Counted from the stretch's first letter, positions 22,240 through 33,356 are shown. The stretch: 38,781 bases of DNA from Planctomycetota bacterium (GCA_024280855.1 JAJRPG010000038.1:1-38781), one strand, 5' to 3'. The notes: generated by a model not told the origin, from the sequence alone. Numbers and translations: made by a program.

Positions 22240-24002
22240 GGTGTGCCCTCTTCGCTGATAGTCTTAATTATTTTATTGCAAAGTGGGTCAACGCCATTGG
22301 GGCAGATATCTGATTTGACGAAGAGTGAAAAGTGGTCGATTTTTCCCTCCTCATTTAGCGATAGTCCCAAGTAGCCTGGATAGCCATTCTCGAAATGAAA
22401 GATTGCAATACGAACGGGGTAACGTGAATCCGGAAGCTTCACTGGGCTGCTCAACGCATGGAATGATCGCACACTGCCGCGTCGAGGCATGACGCCATTA
22501 GCCATGAATTCGAACATCGACTTTCGGTCTAATCCTTTTATTGAATTGGCTGGAGTAAACAATGACATGTAGGCATTAAGGTCTTCATCGTTAAACGCAT
22601 GTGCCATCTTCTCGATCACGTTCCAAAAATTGGTCTCATCTTCGGGTGTCGCATCGTCAAGCATTTCGACCTGTAAGCCATTAGCCTCGCTGGTTTCGCC
22701 GCCAGCTTTTTTCCACGAAGTCGATGAGCCAGGGTGTTTAACTTCAAAACGTATGTTCGATTTATCCGCACTAGCAAACGAGACTTTGTCCGGAGTTGGA
22801 TTTCGGTACCGAGCGAGGATAGATCGACCGATTTTGTTGACAACCGCTTCAGCTACGTTTGATCCCACATTGATGAGAATGGCAATCCCCAGGCCACTTT
22901 CAGGAAACAGTTTGATTTCGGCGTATGAGGAATTTACCGTTCCACTATGAGAATGCACTTCTTCACCGGCTGAGTCTTCGCTTATCCTCCAGCCCGCCGC
23001 GTAGCGTGTGCCGTCATTATGCGTTGGTGGCGTGTGTAGTCGTTTGATTGTTTTCGACCGCAAATAGCCCTCTTTTCCTTTGAGGCCGTTAAGATGAGAG
23101 ATCGCGTAACGAGCAAGGTCATGAATTGAGCAATGCACGTTGCCCGCGGGTGCAATGAATTCCATTTTAGGATACTGATCAGGGCGTGTTATGAAAAACT
23201 CTGGTCCATGACCATGATGCCCAGCTGGATATTGCGGAAATCCGAACCCGGCAGCTTCCATCCTCAGGGGATCAAAGACGTGTTTTCTGACCAACTGTCT
23301 CCAGCTCTTACCAGTAGCTCGCTCAGCTAAGTATCCAGCCACTGCATACCCGGCATTAGAGTACAAGAAACTTTCCCCTGGTGAACCGACGGGGTCAAGC
23401 TTGAAAAGGTCTGACGTGAAGGCCGCACGAATTTCAGTGGGGCTTCCGTGATAATCGCGGCCATGTTTGCCACCTTTAGGAGGACCGTCGGTGTAGGAAG
23501 GCAACCCTGCACGGTGGCGAAGTAAATCTTCAATAGTAACATCCCGATATTCATCGCGCATGTTTATGTCGGTTAGTATGTCGCCAACTCGCGTCTTCCA
23601 AGAGAGTGTTCCCTGCTCTACCAGTTTGCCAATGACAGTTGCGGTCATGGATTTTGTAACTGATCCAAGATGAAAAGCATCGTTTTCAGCTACAGTTGCA
23701 GGCTTTCCGAATTCTCTCACTCCGACCACGGCTGACTCGACTATTTTTCCATCTTTAACGCAAACAGCAGCTATGGCAGGGATTCCGGTCTTGGCGTGAA
23801 TTTGTGTTAGTAAATCTTGGATATTGTTCCAATGATCCCAATCGATTTCGCCTAATGCTGCGAGGGCGCTTTTCGGTTTTTCATTGTTGGTATCCGAAAC
23901 CCAATTCTGCGCTGCGTGCAACGGACTTTGCCCCAGCATGCCTGCTGCGAGAGTCAGCATTGTAATCGTGATCGTGTTTCTGAAGTCATTCGTTTCTGTC
24001 AT
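22236..24002 (-). CDS. secreted serine hydrolase, beta-lactamase class C fold
   Basis: A 588-residue exported protein with a signal peptide (ITITMLTLAAGMLGQSPLHA). The beta-lactamase/transpeptidase-like domain carries Ser114-V-T-Lys117, Tyr214-S-Asn216 and His352-S-Gly354, the three motifs of the class C/esterase group. Residues after about 430 form a separate C-terminal domain (FWNVIEKMAHAFNDEDLNAY, LKLPDSRYPVRIAIFHF-like) resembling the NTF2/DUF3887-type fold. The substrate may be a peptide, ester or D-amino-acid amide. AAGGAAC precedes the ATG. It is the first gene of a two-gene operon with the TlpA-like protein. Confidence 0.87.
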   Translation of the reverse strand: MTETNDFRNTITITMLTLAAGMLGQSPLHAAQNWVSDTNNEKPKSALAALGEIDWDHWNNIQDLLTQIHAKTGIPAIAAVCVKDGKIVESAVVGVREFGKPATVAENDAFHLGSVTKSMTATVIGKLVEQGTLSWKTRVGDILTDINMRDEYRDVTIEDLLRHRAGLPSYTDGPPKGGKHGRDYHGSPTEIRAAFTSDLFKLDPVGSPGESFLYSNAGYAVAGYLAERATGKSWRQLVRKHVFDPLRMEAAGFGFPQYPAGHHGHGPEFFITRPDQYPKMEFIAPAGNVHCSIHDLARYAISHLNGLKGKEGYLRSKTIKRLHTPPTHNDGTRYAAGWRISEDSAGEEVHSHSGTVNSSYAEIKLFPESGLGIAILINVGSNVAEAVVNKIGRSILARYRNPTPDKVSFASADKSNIRFEVKHPGSSTSWKKAGGETSEANGLQVEMLDDATPEDETNFWNVIEKMAHAFNDEDLNAYMSLFTPANSIKGLDRKSMFEFMANGVMPRRGSVRSFHALSSPVKLPDSRYPVRIAIFHFENGYPGYLGLSLNEEGKIDHFSLFVKSDICPNGVDPLCNKIIKTISEEGTP

Positions 24003-24241
24003 TGTTGTTCCTTAGTTATTTGCGGCGGCTGCGACGTCAAATCCGCACTGCTGATACCAAAGCGCTGCAAACCCAATCTGTTCGAAGAGTTATGTCAACA
24101 CCGGCCATTGCTAGTTGAGACGATTAGACATGTGATAGCCCTGTCAATTATCAATAGAAATTTTTCGATCATAATTATTAGACGAGTAGGGCTTAGTCTG
24201 GCAAGCACTAGCACGATCCCGATTGGTAATAGCAGCATACG

Positions 24242-24862
24242 TTATTTGCTAAAATTTTGCGCAGCTTCGTTCGCCAATATCAAAACCGGGCCATATTCGT
24301 GGATTAACGTGTATCCGGCGTCAGAGGCTTGCTTTAGTTTTTGGTCGAAGGATTGTTCCAGACCGATTTTGTCCCATCCGTCGCTTAGATCAAGGATAAG
24401 AACATGCGGCGAGGATACGGTATCAGCTAGTATCGTCAGCGGGGCGGGCAAGACCATTCGGTAATCCGTGAAATGAGCAGCCATGCGCTCGGTAGCTATG
24501 ATGGTGGTTTGCGCGGTAGGAAATTCCTTCTTGCCCCTATCTATTATTGGCATTCTTGGGTCGAGATTGTTGAGGCGCTGGCTCGTGGCATAAATGCGTT
24601 GCGATTGTGCGAAGGGTGAGCTTCCCATCCAAAAATGAAAAAGTAGCACACATACGAGCAGGCCCATCGGCCCGCCAATTGAGGCGTGTCTGATTGTTTT
24701 GACGTCGTGATGGCTTTCGTCCGTTCGTTGAACCGGCGGGGAGTTGTTACTGAGTTTCGCGTCTCCGCGCGGGCTGAAGCCCGCGGCTCGTAGTAGGGAT
24801 GCAGGAAATTCTCTCATGCGTGTAACGCCGAGTGTAGCTGCGGTGAATAATACGGGGAGCAT
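24242..24862 (-). pseudogene. C-terminal fragment of a DUF2079-like membrane protein
   Basis: The last 120 residues (TTIIATERMAAHFTDYRMVL, LILDLSDGWDKIG, GYTLIHEYGPVLIL) resemble the extracellular C-terminal domain of DUF2079 / ArnT-like multi-pass proteins. Only one hydrophobic segment (MGLLVCVLLFHFWMG) remains, where the family has about ten. The reading frame runs through REP copy 4 (24764-24790), which contributes most of the first 35 residues, so the apparent start is not original. I read it as a 5'-truncated relic. No good ribosome-binding site is seen. Confidence 0.45.
24764..24790 (+). repeat. REP-like palindrome, copy 4
   Basis: An exact 27-bp copy of the palindrome, 21 kb from copies 2 and 3. 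It lies at the broken 5' end of the DUF2079-like remnant and supplies part of its apparent reading frame. Confidence 0.85.
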
Positions 24863-25125
24863 CTTCGTAATTGGTCACGTTTGCGATGGGATCGTCAACA
24901 TGGAAATATGTCTTTACGGCGGTGACTAGGCCATCTGTCCAGATAATAATTCCAAGATAGGGTCGATCAAGTTTAAGAACTTCGGATTGGATAGTAATCA
25001 TTATTCGATGCGATTAGTCGCGATAGTTCGAACGTAGTGTGGTCGATGCAATAACATATGTTTTTTTGTTGATGATCGAGTGGAATTATTTTGTCGTGTT
25101 AGTTAACCACCTTATCTGCCGCGTG

Positions 25126-26772
25126 TCAAAAGCCGGAGGCATCCCGCTGGCCACAGTCGGCACAATCAGTTCCAAACGCACAGATCGCGAAGTCTGCGCC
25201 GATCCCTCCGTCATCGCATTCACCGTCGAAGGCCGTTGAGCAATCGTTTGAGCAATTTGTAATGTCTATGCATATATCGATTGTGTCATCGCAGAGGGCA
25301 AGATTATTGCAGTCGAAGTCAAATTGAAGGCAGATTGTGTCGCAAATACCGTCGCCATACAGGCCTTGAATAACACAAATGTCTTCGCAGTCAGGGTCTG
25401 GTAGTGGGCAGAATGTGTCGCATTCGGTATCAGAGTACCAAAAATTGGTGGCACAGATGTCATCGGTGCTCACATCCACGATCGCGCAATCTGGATCGAA
25501 AAGATCGCAAACAGTGTCACAGACACCATTGCCATACAATCCTTGAATGGTGCAGATGTCTTCGCAATCAGGGTCCGGCAGCGGGCAATTCGTGTCGCAT
25601 TGGAAATTACTATAGAAGCCTGCATTTAAGCAGTTATCAGAGCAATCGGGATCAGCGAGCAAGCAGATTGTGTCACATACATAATCGCCGTACCAACCAT
25701 TGACATCGCAGGGATCGGCGTTGGTATCTCCAAAAAAAGGATTCAAAGGGAAGGCATCCTCCAAATCATTCAGGCCGTCGCCATCGGTGTCACTGACGAA
25801 GGGGTCGGTTCCCAGGAGAAGGATTTCATCATCATCGCTAAGCCCATCGCCGTCTGAATCGGTAAACACGATGACTGGTGCATGCAAAGGGTCAGTGCCG
25901 TCTATGAAAATCTCGGTGAAATCGTTGACCCCGTCATTGTCGGTGTCCGCTTGAAATGGATTGGTATCGAAAACTAGAATTTCAATAGAGTCAGGTATAT
26001 TGTCGAAATCCGAATCGTTTTCGTCATCAAAATTCGGTTCATCCCCCAACTCGCGGTTGATCGCTGCGGGAATAGTTTTGCCTTGTTCGTCTCCGTAGAG
26101 CCGGCGTATGGCGTCAACGTCCTCGTCAGTCAAGCTGCTGAGGGCGGTTACATACCCCTGGCTCATCACAGAGGTATTGTTGCGTGCGTGTTCGACACCG
26201 AGGGCGTGCCCGATTTCATGGACTAACGCTGTAAATAAGTTAATGCCATTATTATGGCATTCTGACCATTGTCGGTCGGAATTCATGTGTACTTGCCCGC
26301 GGTCTAACGAACTAGGAAAAAAGGCGTGCCCTAAGGTGCCGTTGGCCCCTTCGAAGGGGAACATGTCATTGTGTTCGCCGGATACGAAAGTGATTGTGAT
26401 GTCAGGATTCAAATCGGATTGCGTGAATGATAATGCGGAAACATCCGACCACAGAGTGAACGCTCGTGTTACGAGGTCTAATTGAATCTGCGATTCGCAG
26501 TCCGGGAGGAAGTTGGCCACGGTGTATGTGAGCGAGGTGTTGGACCATCGTGTCGTAGCCCGGTAGCGTACCAAATCTGCAGATTTTCCAGTTAGCTCGT
26601 CGTAACAAGCAACGGCAGACGCGGAGCATTTGGAGCTGACAGGGACGTTAGGGACGCTGCGGCTAGTGGGTTCAGCCGGGATGCCAGTTGGGCAGCCGGT
26701 AAGAGCCAAGCACAAGGCACCGCATAGGGCCCATATATGCATCGAAGGGTTGGTTGTGGGTATTTTTTTCAT
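25126..26772 (-). CDS. matrixin metalloprotease lipoprotein with TSP3 and Cys-rich repeats
   Basis: A 548-residue exported lipoprotein. The start is the ATG at 26772, with GGTGAG upstream; a GTG four codons earlier is less likely. The lipobox is LALTGC. A matrixin/M10-like catalytic domain has [11 protein letters not shown] at residues 185-195 (zinc ligands His185, His189, His195; Glu186 as base) and a following SVMSQGY Met-turn. Asp-rich thrombospondin-type-3 or calcium-binding repeats come next ([36 protein letters not shown]). Five Cys-rich units of 24-25 residues follow, of the form C-x6-[WFL]Y-x4-CD-x2-C-x5-D-x-DC, then a last Cys/Asp-rich stretch. The protease is probably anchored at the cell surface and calcium-stabilised. 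Confidence 0.87.
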   Translation of the reverse strand: MKKIPTTNPSMHIWALCGALCLALTGCPTGIPAEPTSRSVPNVPVSSKCSASAVACYDELTGKSADLVRYRATTRWSNTSLTYTVANFLPDCESQIQLDLVTRAFTLWSDVSALSFTQSDLNPDITITFVSGEHNDMFPFEGANGTLGHAFFPSSLDRGQVHMNSDRQWSECHNNGINLFTALVHEIGHALGVEHARNNTSVMSQGYVTALSSLTDEDVDAIRRLYGDEQGKTIPAAINRELGDEPNFDDENDSDFDNIPDSIEILVFDTNPFQADTDNDGVNDFTEIFIDGTDPLHAPVIVFTDSDGDGLSDDDEILLLGTDPFVSDTDGDGLNDLEDAFPLNPFFGDTNADPCDVNGWYGDYVCDTICLLADPDCSDNCLNAGFYSNFQCDTNCPLPDPDCEDICTIQGLYGNGVCDTVCDLFDPDCAIVDVSTDDICATNFWYSDTECDTFCPLPDPDCEDICVIQGLYGDGICDTICLQFDFDCNNLALCDDTIDICIDITNCSNDCSTAFDGECDDGGIGADFAICAFGTDCADCGQRDASGF

Positions 26773-27178
26773 ATTAACGCTCACCAGAAAGTCTCCGATT
26801 CATGTGAAGAAACCATCAGTTGCTAGTATTACCGCATCTAAAACTAAGTGCAACGTGGAATTTAGTGCGAACCGCATCGACTGTGTAACTCTCACTCAAG
26901 TATAGCTTTTCATGCTAAATAGTCAAGAAAATAAAGCGTTGCTGATGATTCTCCTTGAGTTCTTAGGCGTATTCGTTGTTTTGAATTGTTGCAGCTCAAA
27001 AGCTGTTATTGATATTGCCACGTCACCAACGGGCCGTTAGTGCAGACCGGACACCTTCGATACTGTCATAGTTCCCATTGCCCCGCAGCAATGGTAGCGC
27101 TTTAACTTGATGTTTGGTTTAGACTGTGTTTCATGTTCGGCTTCCCAAAAAATTATAGTTTCGGTTAAATTCACTTAA

Positions 27179-27303
27179 TAGTTGGCACTTGCCCAAGGTT
27201 TTCTATACTATAGAGCTAGCCAGCAGCGGCGTAAAAGCGTTATTGGCCAATGATAGGCGTAGATGCCCTGCGTGCTCAGTCATTACAGTCTGGCTCGTTG
27301 CCT
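27179..27303 (+). promoter_or_regulatory. duplicated promoter element upstream of the kinase gene
   Basis: TTGGCA (27182-27187) and TATACT (27204-27209) are 16 bp apart, a near-consensus sigma-70 promoter. The same promoter, its spacer and about 30 bases beyond it recur with a few changes upstream of lepA (31312-31437), and a second conserved block (CTGGCTCGTTGCCT) ends both copies. The rest of the spacer from 26773 to 27511 shows no other gene, only scattered short hairpins. Confidence 0.65.
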
Positions 27304-27511
27304 TGATGCCGTATTGTTGTCAGGCACGCTGTTCGGCATGATTCACTAGGGCAAGAATGGACGAGAGTTCATGCCATCATTCCCCGGCGGCGTATTTCTA
27401 GGTTACTTATCTTACCGCTGTAATTTATGGCACGATATTGCGGTATTTGACTAATTCCGCTGCGCTAGACAGAATGCTTCTACAACTTCTAAGCACTCGG
27501 AGGGTTAGGTT

Positions 27512-30500
27512 ATGGCCAAGCGAGATGACACACCGTTATCGCATGATCCAACGCTTACGCAAACTTCTGCCGCACCGTTTACTAGGGGAGCCAAGTTCCC
27601 TAATCAAATTGGTTCATACAAGATACTAAATACGCTTGGCGAGGGTGGTATGGGTATCGTTTATTTGGCAGAGCAGACGAAGCCTGTCAAAAGAAACGTA
27701 GCGCTCAAAGTCATCAAGCCGGGGATGGATTCTAAGTCTGTCATTGCTAGATTTGAAGCGGAACGGCAAGCGCTTGCCGTTATGAACCATCCCAACGTAG
27801 CAAAGGTTTTTGATGCCGGAACTACGGACCATGGTCGCCCTTATTTTGTCATGGAGCTTGTATTGGGAATGCCAATCACGGCTCACTGTGACAAGTATAC
27901 GCTCTGCATTAAAGAAAGACTCAAACTTTTTATGGATGTGTGCTATGCTGTCCAGCACGCTCACCAAAAAGGAATTATTCACCGCGATATCAAGCCATCA
28001 AATATTCTTGTCGAATACTGCGATGGAAAATCTATTCCTAAAGTGATTGACTTCGGCATAGCCAAGGCCACTGAGCAATGTCTAACCGAGCAATCTATGT
28101 TTACCGCTGAGGGGCAGTTTGTAGGTACACCAGCTTATATGAGCCCCGAACAAGCACGCATGACCACCGACGATATTGACACGCGTAGCGATATTTATTC
28201 GCTGGGAGTTGTTCTGTATCAACTTCTTGCTGGCGCATTACCCTTCGATACGAAATCCCTGATGCAAGCTGGTTTTGATGAAGTACGACGGATAATCATG
28301 GAGGATGACCCACCCAATCCCAGTACCAAACTTAGCAGCGATGCACGTGTAGGGGCCAATGACGCAACTACCATCGCGAACAATCGCCAAACCAGCCCCG
28401 TATCATTGATCAAGCAAATTCGCGGAGATCTGGATTGGGTCACGATGAAGGCGCTCGAAAAGGACCGAACGAGACGATACATCTCAGCATCCGACCTCGC
28501 AGAAGATCTACTGCATTATATGAACCACGAACCAGTTGAAGCAGGACCACCTAGCCAGATGTATCGTGTACGAAAATTCGTGCAACGTAACCGAGGTTTT
28601 GTGTCTGCAGTCACTGTCATTGCTATTGTTCTAATAGCAGGAATTAGTGGTACTTCCTGGCAAGCCATTGAAGCGATGAGTCAACGAGATATTGCACAAC
28701 GCGAGGCGAAAACGGCCAAGCATGTGCAAAAATTTATGATAGATCTTTTTAAGGTATCAAATCCGAGCGAATCGCTGGGTAATACTATTACCGCGCGTGA
28801 GATTATGGACCGAGGTGCCGAGCGGATCAGCCGGGAGCTATCAGGGCAACCGCTAATCCAGGCCACATTACTACAGACTATTGGGAGTGTGTACCGGTCA
28901 TTGGGCTTATACGACAAAGCGTTGCCGCTTGTGCAGAACTCACTGGACCTACTTAAGCAAGTGAGAGGTGACGATCACCTTGACATAGCGGCCTGCCTAT
29001 ACAATTTAGCTAGTTTGCATGACGACTTGGGCCAATTCGAGGAGGCTGAAGCGCTTCACATTCAGGCGCTGACCATAAGGCGCAAGCAGCTCGGCGAACA
29101 TCACATCGTTGTCGCCGCCAGCCTGAATAATCTTGCTCATGTTTTTGAGAACCAAGGCAAATATGACGAAGCGGAAAAAACGTACAACCAATCGCTGGCT
29201 ATGAGGCGAAAGCTCTATGGCGATAACCACACTGAAGTGGCGGATAGTTATAACAATCTTGCTAGTATTTATGCCAGACAGGGCAAGTATGCTAAGTCCG
29301 CAGAAGTCTATCAGCAATCGTTGGGCATGCGGCGAAAGCTTCACGGTAACAACCACCCGGACGTGGCTGACAGCATCAATAATCTTGCCACAGCTCTAAG
29401 TAAGCAGGGGAAGTATGTCGAAGCGGAAACTCATTATCGTGAAGCATTGACCATGCGGCGCAAGTTTCTAGATGGCAACCATCCTCGCATAGCTGACAGC
29501 ATAAGCAATATTGCTGGTTCGCTTAGTAGTCAAGGCAAATTTACTGAGTCTGAAAAGCTTTATCGTGAGGCGTTAGACATTCGACGACGCGCTCTAGGCG
29601 ACGAACACCCCAGCGTCTCCGAAAACCTCTACAATCTTGCAAGCGTTCTTTACATGCAGAATAAGCATATCGAGTCGGAGGCGCTTCAGCGCGACGGACT
29701 GCGAATGAATCGCAAGTTGTATGGAGACGAACACCCTCGGATAGCTGCGAGTCTAAACGGATTGGCTGATTCACTTGTTGGCCAAGGCAAATATTTTGAA
29801 GCTGAAGGCTTTCAAATCGAGGCCTTGGCCATGCGGCGAAAATTGCTTGGTGATGAGCATCCTCAAGTTGCTGAATCCATTAACAGCCTCGCAAGTAACT
29901 ACTACCTTCAAAACAAATTTGTAGAGTCAGAAAAGTTTTATCGAGAAGCTATGGTGATGAGGCGTAAGCTTTTAGGTCGTGAACATCCTCGTGTGGCTGC
30001 TGCCTTATATAATCTAGCTCTTGCTCTTGACGAGATGGGTAATTATGAAGAAGCGGAACAATTACTCCGTCAATCGCTGGCTATACAATCCAAACAACTA
30101 GGCAAAGAGCATCCTCACAGAATATTTAGCTTAAATAATCTTGCCCTAGTTCTCCAAAAACAAAATAAGATCATTGAAGCTGAACAACTCCATCGCGAGA
30201 CTCTTAATATCAGGCGCAAGAGATTTGGCGATAAACATCCTCGAGTGGCCGAGAGTCTCATTAACCTCGCTGCAGTTCTTAGCGACCAAGGTGGATATGC
30301 AGAAGCGGAAAAACTTCAACGTAAAGCAATAACCATTTTTCGTGGTTTTCTAGGTGACGAACATGCGTACATTGCGCAATGTCTAAGTAATCTGGCTATG
30401 TCTCTCAATTACCAAAAAAAGTATGCTGAATCGGAACGGCTTCATCGAGAAGCACTAGCCATGCAACGCAAGCTCCTCGGAGGCGAACACCCAGATGTTG

Positions 30501-31135
30501 TGCAAAGTCTGCATAACTTAATAGAGGTGTTAGTTAATCAAAATAAGCTTGAGGCTGCCCGCCCTGTAGCCATTAAACTTCTTGCAATTAGAAGGAGTCA
30601 AGCAGAAAAACCAGATGCAAGCATAGAAAATATATCCTCATTGGCAAGGGATTTACTGACGGTCCAATTCGAAGACCTGCGCGATGACGCGACGGCATTA
30701 CGGTTGGCACGGAAGGCGGTGGAGGAATCCAGCAATCCCGTTCCCTCCTTGTTGGATACATTGGCTATGGCTCAACAGATGACCGGTGATGTTGACGGAG
30801 CTATCAAGACTCAGCAAAATGCTATAGCCTTACTCACGTCTGTCCAGTTGCCGCTACGCACAGAACTTGAAACCAATCTAGCCAAATACTTGATAGAACA
30901 GGGTAGCTACTCCCCGGCCGAGAAGTTAATGCTCGCGCTTCAACAACAACTGATCGACGGCCCCTATTCACGCAGCAAGCTTATACGAGATTCCATAGAG
31001 CAGCTCATCCAACTTTACCAAGCCTGGGACGAAGCCGACCCAAGAAAAGGCTACCATGCTAAGGCTGCTAAATGGCGCGTGAAGCTGGTCGAATTCGAGG
31101 AGAATTCAAACAAAGCTATCAACAGCATCGAATGA
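27512..31135 (+). CDS. Ser/Thr protein kinase with membrane anchor and TPR array
   Basis: A 1207-residue protein. Residues about 32-330 are a PknB-type kinase: glycine loop [12 protein letters not shown], Lys66 in VALKVIK, catalytic HRDIKPSN with Asp159 and Lys161, and DFG Asp180. A transmembrane segment follows at about residues 361-383 ([18 protein letters not shown]). The rest is a long run of about 13 repeats of 42 residues of the kinesin-light-chain TPR type, each ending in a motif like GDEHP[RQ]VA. GGAGG precedes the ATG. The kinase is probably cytoplasmic with the TPRs outside or on the other face; TPRs usually bind partner proteins. All catalytic residues are present. Planctomycetota carry many such kinases, and no specific target is indicated. 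Confidence 0.93.
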   Translation: MAKRDDTPLSHDPTLTQTSAAPFTRGAKFPNQIGSYKILNTLGEGGMGIVYLAEQTKPVKRNVALKVIKPGMDSKSVIARFEAERQALAVMNHPNVAKVFDAGTTDHGRPYFVMELVLGMPITAHCDKYTLCIKERLKLFMDVCYAVQHAHQKGIIHRDIKPSNILVEYCDGKSIPKVIDFGIAKATEQCLTEQSMFTAEGQFVGTPAYMSPEQARMTTDDIDTRSDIYSLGVVLYQLLAGALPFDTKSLMQAGFDEVRRIIMEDDPPNPSTKLSSDARVGANDATTIANNRQTSPVSLIKQIRGDLDWVTMKALEKDRTRRYISASDLAEDLLHYMNHEPVEAGPPSQMYRVRKFVQRNRGFVSAVTVIAIVLIAGISGTSWQAIEAMSQRDIAQREAKTAKHVQKFMIDLFKVSNPSESLGNTITAREIMDRGAERISRELSGQPLIQATLLQTIGSVYRSLGLYDKALPLVQNSLDLLKQVRGDDHLDIAACLYNLASLHDDLGQFEEAEALHIQALTIRRKQLGEHHIVVAASLNNLAHVFENQGKYDEAEKTYNQSLAMRRKLYGDNHTEVADSYNNLASIYARQGKYAKSAEVYQQSLGMRRKLHGNNHPDVADSINNLATALSKQGKYVEAETHYREALTMRRKFLDGNHPRIADSISNIAGSLSSQGKFTESEKLYREALDIRRRALGDEHPSVSENLYNLASVLYMQNKHIESEALQRDGLRMNRKLYGDEHPRIAASLNGLADSLVGQGKYFEAEGFQIEALAMRRKLLGDEHPQVAESINSLASNYYLQNKFVESEKFYREAMVMRRKLLGREHPRVAAALYNLALALDEMGNYEEAEQLLRQSLAIQSKQLGKEHPHRIFSLNNLALVLQKQNKIIEAEQLHRETLNIRRKRFGDKHPRVAESLINLAAVLSDQGGYAEAEKLQRKAITIFRGFLGDEHAYIAQCLSNLAMSLNYQKKYAESERLHREALAMQRKLLGGEHPDVVQSLHNLIEVLVNQNKLEAARPVAIKLLAIRRSQAEKPDASIENISSLARDLLTVQFEDLRDDATALRLARKAVEESSNPVPSLLDTLAMAQQMTGDVDGAIKTQQNAIALLTSVQLPLRTELETNLAKYLIEQGSYSPAEKLMLALQQQLIDGPYSRSKLIRDSIEQLIQLYQAWDEADPRKGYHAKAAKWRVKLVEFEENSNKAINSIE

Positions 31136-31311
31136 GTAAGAAGTACATGCATGATATACAAGTGATTGAGTAGTCGAGTTAGTACGCTGATGTTTTGCCC
31201 AAGCCTAAAAATTCAAAATTGAAGAATGCTGTGGTTATTTGAAATTTTTCATCCGATTGACGTCCGTTTACGATACCATATGACCGATTTCCTTGGTTGG
31301 AATACACACAG

Positions 31312-31437
31312 TAGTTGGCACTTGCCCAAGGTTCTCTATACTATGGGGCTAGCTAGCAGCGGCGTAAAAACGTTTTTTGCCGATGTATGGGCTGGTAGCC
31401 TAGTGCCGCTTGATCGAAACGGGCTGGCTCGTTGCCT
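31312..31437 (+). promoter_or_regulatory. duplicated promoter element upstream of lepA
   Basis: TTGGCA (31315-31320), 16 bp, TATACT (31337-31342). It is the second copy of the element at 27179. Both copies share GGCACTTGCCCAAGGTT, CTATACTAT, GCTAGC, AGCAGCGGCGTAAAA and the terminal CTGGCTCGTTGCCT. It lies 50 bp upstream of the lepA start. The rest of the 351-bp spacer shows nothing else; a small open frame there lacks protein character. Confidence 0.65.
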
Positions 31438-31486
31438 GCGATTTACCGGGGTCAATCGCAAATTTTACTTTGAATGAACACAACTT

Positions 31487-33289
31487 ATGTCTGACCTGAG
31501 TTTAATCCGAAATTTTAGCATCGTAGCTCATATCGACCACGGTAAGAGTACGCTCGCAGACCGCATTCTTGAACACACCGGAGCCATTACGGCTAGGGAG
31601 ATGCGTGCCCAGTTTCTCGATGACATGGACCTCGAGCGCGAGATGGGTATCACCATCAAAGCCAATCGCGCGTCCGTGCCCTATAAGTGTGACGGCAAAG
31701 ACTACATGTTCAATCTCATCGACACGCCGGGGCATGTGGATTTTCATTACGAAGTTTCACGAGCGCTCGCCGCGTGCGAGGGGGTGCTGGTTTTAGTAGA
31801 CGCTACCCAGGGCGTACAGGCACAAACCGTAGCCAATGCTTACCTAGCTGTTGAAGCTGATTTGGAAATCATTTTAGTCATCAACAAAATTGATCTTCCT
31901 TCTGCGCATCCGGAAGACATTGCGTTAGAAGTCGAGCAGGTGCTAGGCTTGGATGCCTCCGAAGCGATTTTCACCAGCGCGAAAACAGGTGAAGGTATTG
32001 ACGATTTATTGCGTGCAGTCGTGGAGAGAATTCCTGCGCCAAAAGGCGACCCTACAGCGCCGTTGCAATCGCTCATTTACGATGCCAAGACTGACCAGCA
32101 TCGCGGCGTTATTTCTCACGCTCGCGTGATGCATGGCTCATTCAAGCGTGGCGACGAAATTTTGCTCATGGGCGTGGATCGAAAATTCATCGTCACAGAA
32201 GTCGGGAAATTTCGACCGAAGATGACCGCCGTTGAAGCATTGTCCGCCGGCGAGGTAGGCTATTTCGTCGCGGGGATAAAGACGTTGGAGGATGTGAGCA
32301 TTGGCGACACCATCACCCACGCCATTAGACCCACCAGCCAGGCATTGCCGGGTTATGAACCGCCGCAGCAGATGGTGTTTTGCGACTTCTATACAGGTGT
32401 AGGCACTACCACCGCCCAACTGCGCGAAGCCATGGAAAAGCTTTGGCTTAACGACAGCTCGTTTACCTACAACACGGTCAGCTCGGATGCATTGGGTATT
32501 GGCTTTCGCTGCGGATTTCTTGGCCTATTGCACATGAAAATTATCCAGGAACGCCTGGAGCGAGAAAGTGATATTACTGTGGTGCAAACCGCGCCAACGG
32601 TTACTTACGAAGTGCTTCTCAAGAGTGGAGAAGAGATACGCATCGAATCACCAAGCGAATTGCCGGACATGAGTGTCATTGAGGAAATCCGTGAACCCAT
32701 AGCTGACGTTCAGATGATTGTCCCGGCTGATTGTATTGGCTCGGTGATGCAGCTCAGCATGGAACGTCGCGGTGTGCAGATTAAATCGGAATACCTTTCG
32801 CCCACGCGGGTTATGCTGACCTATAAGATTCCACTGTGCGAAATTATTTACGACTTTTATGACAAGCTAAAAAGCATCACCCGCGGATATGGCACCGCAG
32901 ATTACGAACTCGGTGAATATAAACATGGTGACATGGTGAGGATGGACATTCTCGTAAACAATGCGCCAGTCGATGCGCTTGCGGTTATTGTCCATCGAGA
33001 CAAAGCCATGACCCGTGGACGTAAGCTAATTACCCGTCTGAAAAAAGAAATCTCCCGCCACATGTTCGAGATTCCTTTGCAAGCAGCGATTGGCTCCAAA
33101 GTCATCGCAAGAGAAACCGTGCGGGCATTCCGTAAGGATGTGACAGCTAAGTGCTATGGCGGGGACATTTCACGAAAAAGAAAGCTGTTGGAAAAACAGA
33201 AAAAGGGTAAGAATCGCATGAAAACCGTCGGCAACGTCGGCATCCCGCAGGAAGCGTTCATGTCAGTCTTGCATCTGGATGATGAATAA
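31487..33289 (+). CDS. lepA: elongation factor 4 (LepA)
   Basis: A 600-residue translational GTPase, the normal LepA length. Motifs G1 (AHIDHGKST), G2 (GITIKANRAS), G3 (DTPGHVDF) and G4 (NKIDLPSA) are intact. The C-terminal LepA-specific domain is present (GTADYELGEYKHGDMVRMD, LITRLKKEISRHMFEIPLQA, KRKLLEKQKKGKNRMK). EF4 acts on ribosomes, remodelling stalled or mistranslocated complexes. The start ATG has no obvious Shine-Dalgarno. Its promoter copy is shared with the kinase gene upstream. Confidence 0.97.
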   Translation: MSDLSLIRNFSIVAHIDHGKSTLADRILEHTGAITAREMRAQFLDDMDLEREMGITIKANRASVPYKCDGKDYMFNLIDTPGHVDFHYEVSRALAACEGVLVLVDATQGVQAQTVANAYLAVEADLEIILVINKIDLPSAHPEDIALEVEQVLGLDASEAIFTSAKTGEGIDDLLRAVVERIPAPKGDPTAPLQSLIYDAKTDQHRGVISHARVMHGSFKRGDEILLMGVDRKFIVTEVGKFRPKMTAVEALSAGEVGYFVAGIKTLEDVSIGDTITHAIRPTSQALPGYEPPQQMVFCDFYTGVGTTTAQLREAMEKLWLNDSSFTYNTVSSDALGIGFRCGFLGLLHMKIIQERLERESDITVVQTAPTVTYEVLLKSGEEIRIESPSELPDMSVIEEIREPIADVQMIVPADCIGSVMQLSMERRGVQIKSEYLSPTRVMLTYKIPLCEIIYDFYDKLKSITRGYGTADYELGEYKHGDMVRMDILVNNAPVDALAVIVHRDKAMTRGRKLITRLKKEISRHMFEIPLQAAIGSKVIARETVRAFRKDVTAKCYGGDISRKRKLLEKQKKGKNRMKTVGNVGIPQEAFMSVLHLDDE

Positions 33290-33329
33290 AGGGGTAGTCG
33301 GCATTGCACGGAACAGAAAACGGGGAGAA

Positions 33330-33356
33330 TAGCCACAAGCGAAAAAGCTTGGGCTA
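33330..33356. terminator. hairpin between lepA and tRNA-Arg
   Basis: TAGCC-A-CAAGC pairs with GCTTGGGCTA around a GAAAAA loop, giving a 10-bp stem with one bulged A. It lies between convergent lepA and the tRNA gene. The T-run afterwards is weak in both directions, so it may be a processing or partial termination signal. Confidence 0.5.

Noticed and set aside
24747-25001. An 84-codon minus-strand frame upstream of the DUF2079-like fragment.
   Set aside because: It ends in the REP palindrome, lacks a clear ribosome-binding site, and matches no family I recognise. It could be decayed sequence, but nothing supports a gene.
27181-27195. A sigma-54 promoter (TGGCAC followed by TTGCC) in the duplicated element.
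   Set aside because: The two boxes are directly adjacent, without the required spacing of about 4-5 bp between the -24 and -12 elements. The sigma-70 reading fits much better.
31226-31477. A small open frame of 83 codons just upstream of lepA.
   Set aside because: It runs through the duplicated promoter element, has no ribosome-binding site, and shows no protein-like pattern.
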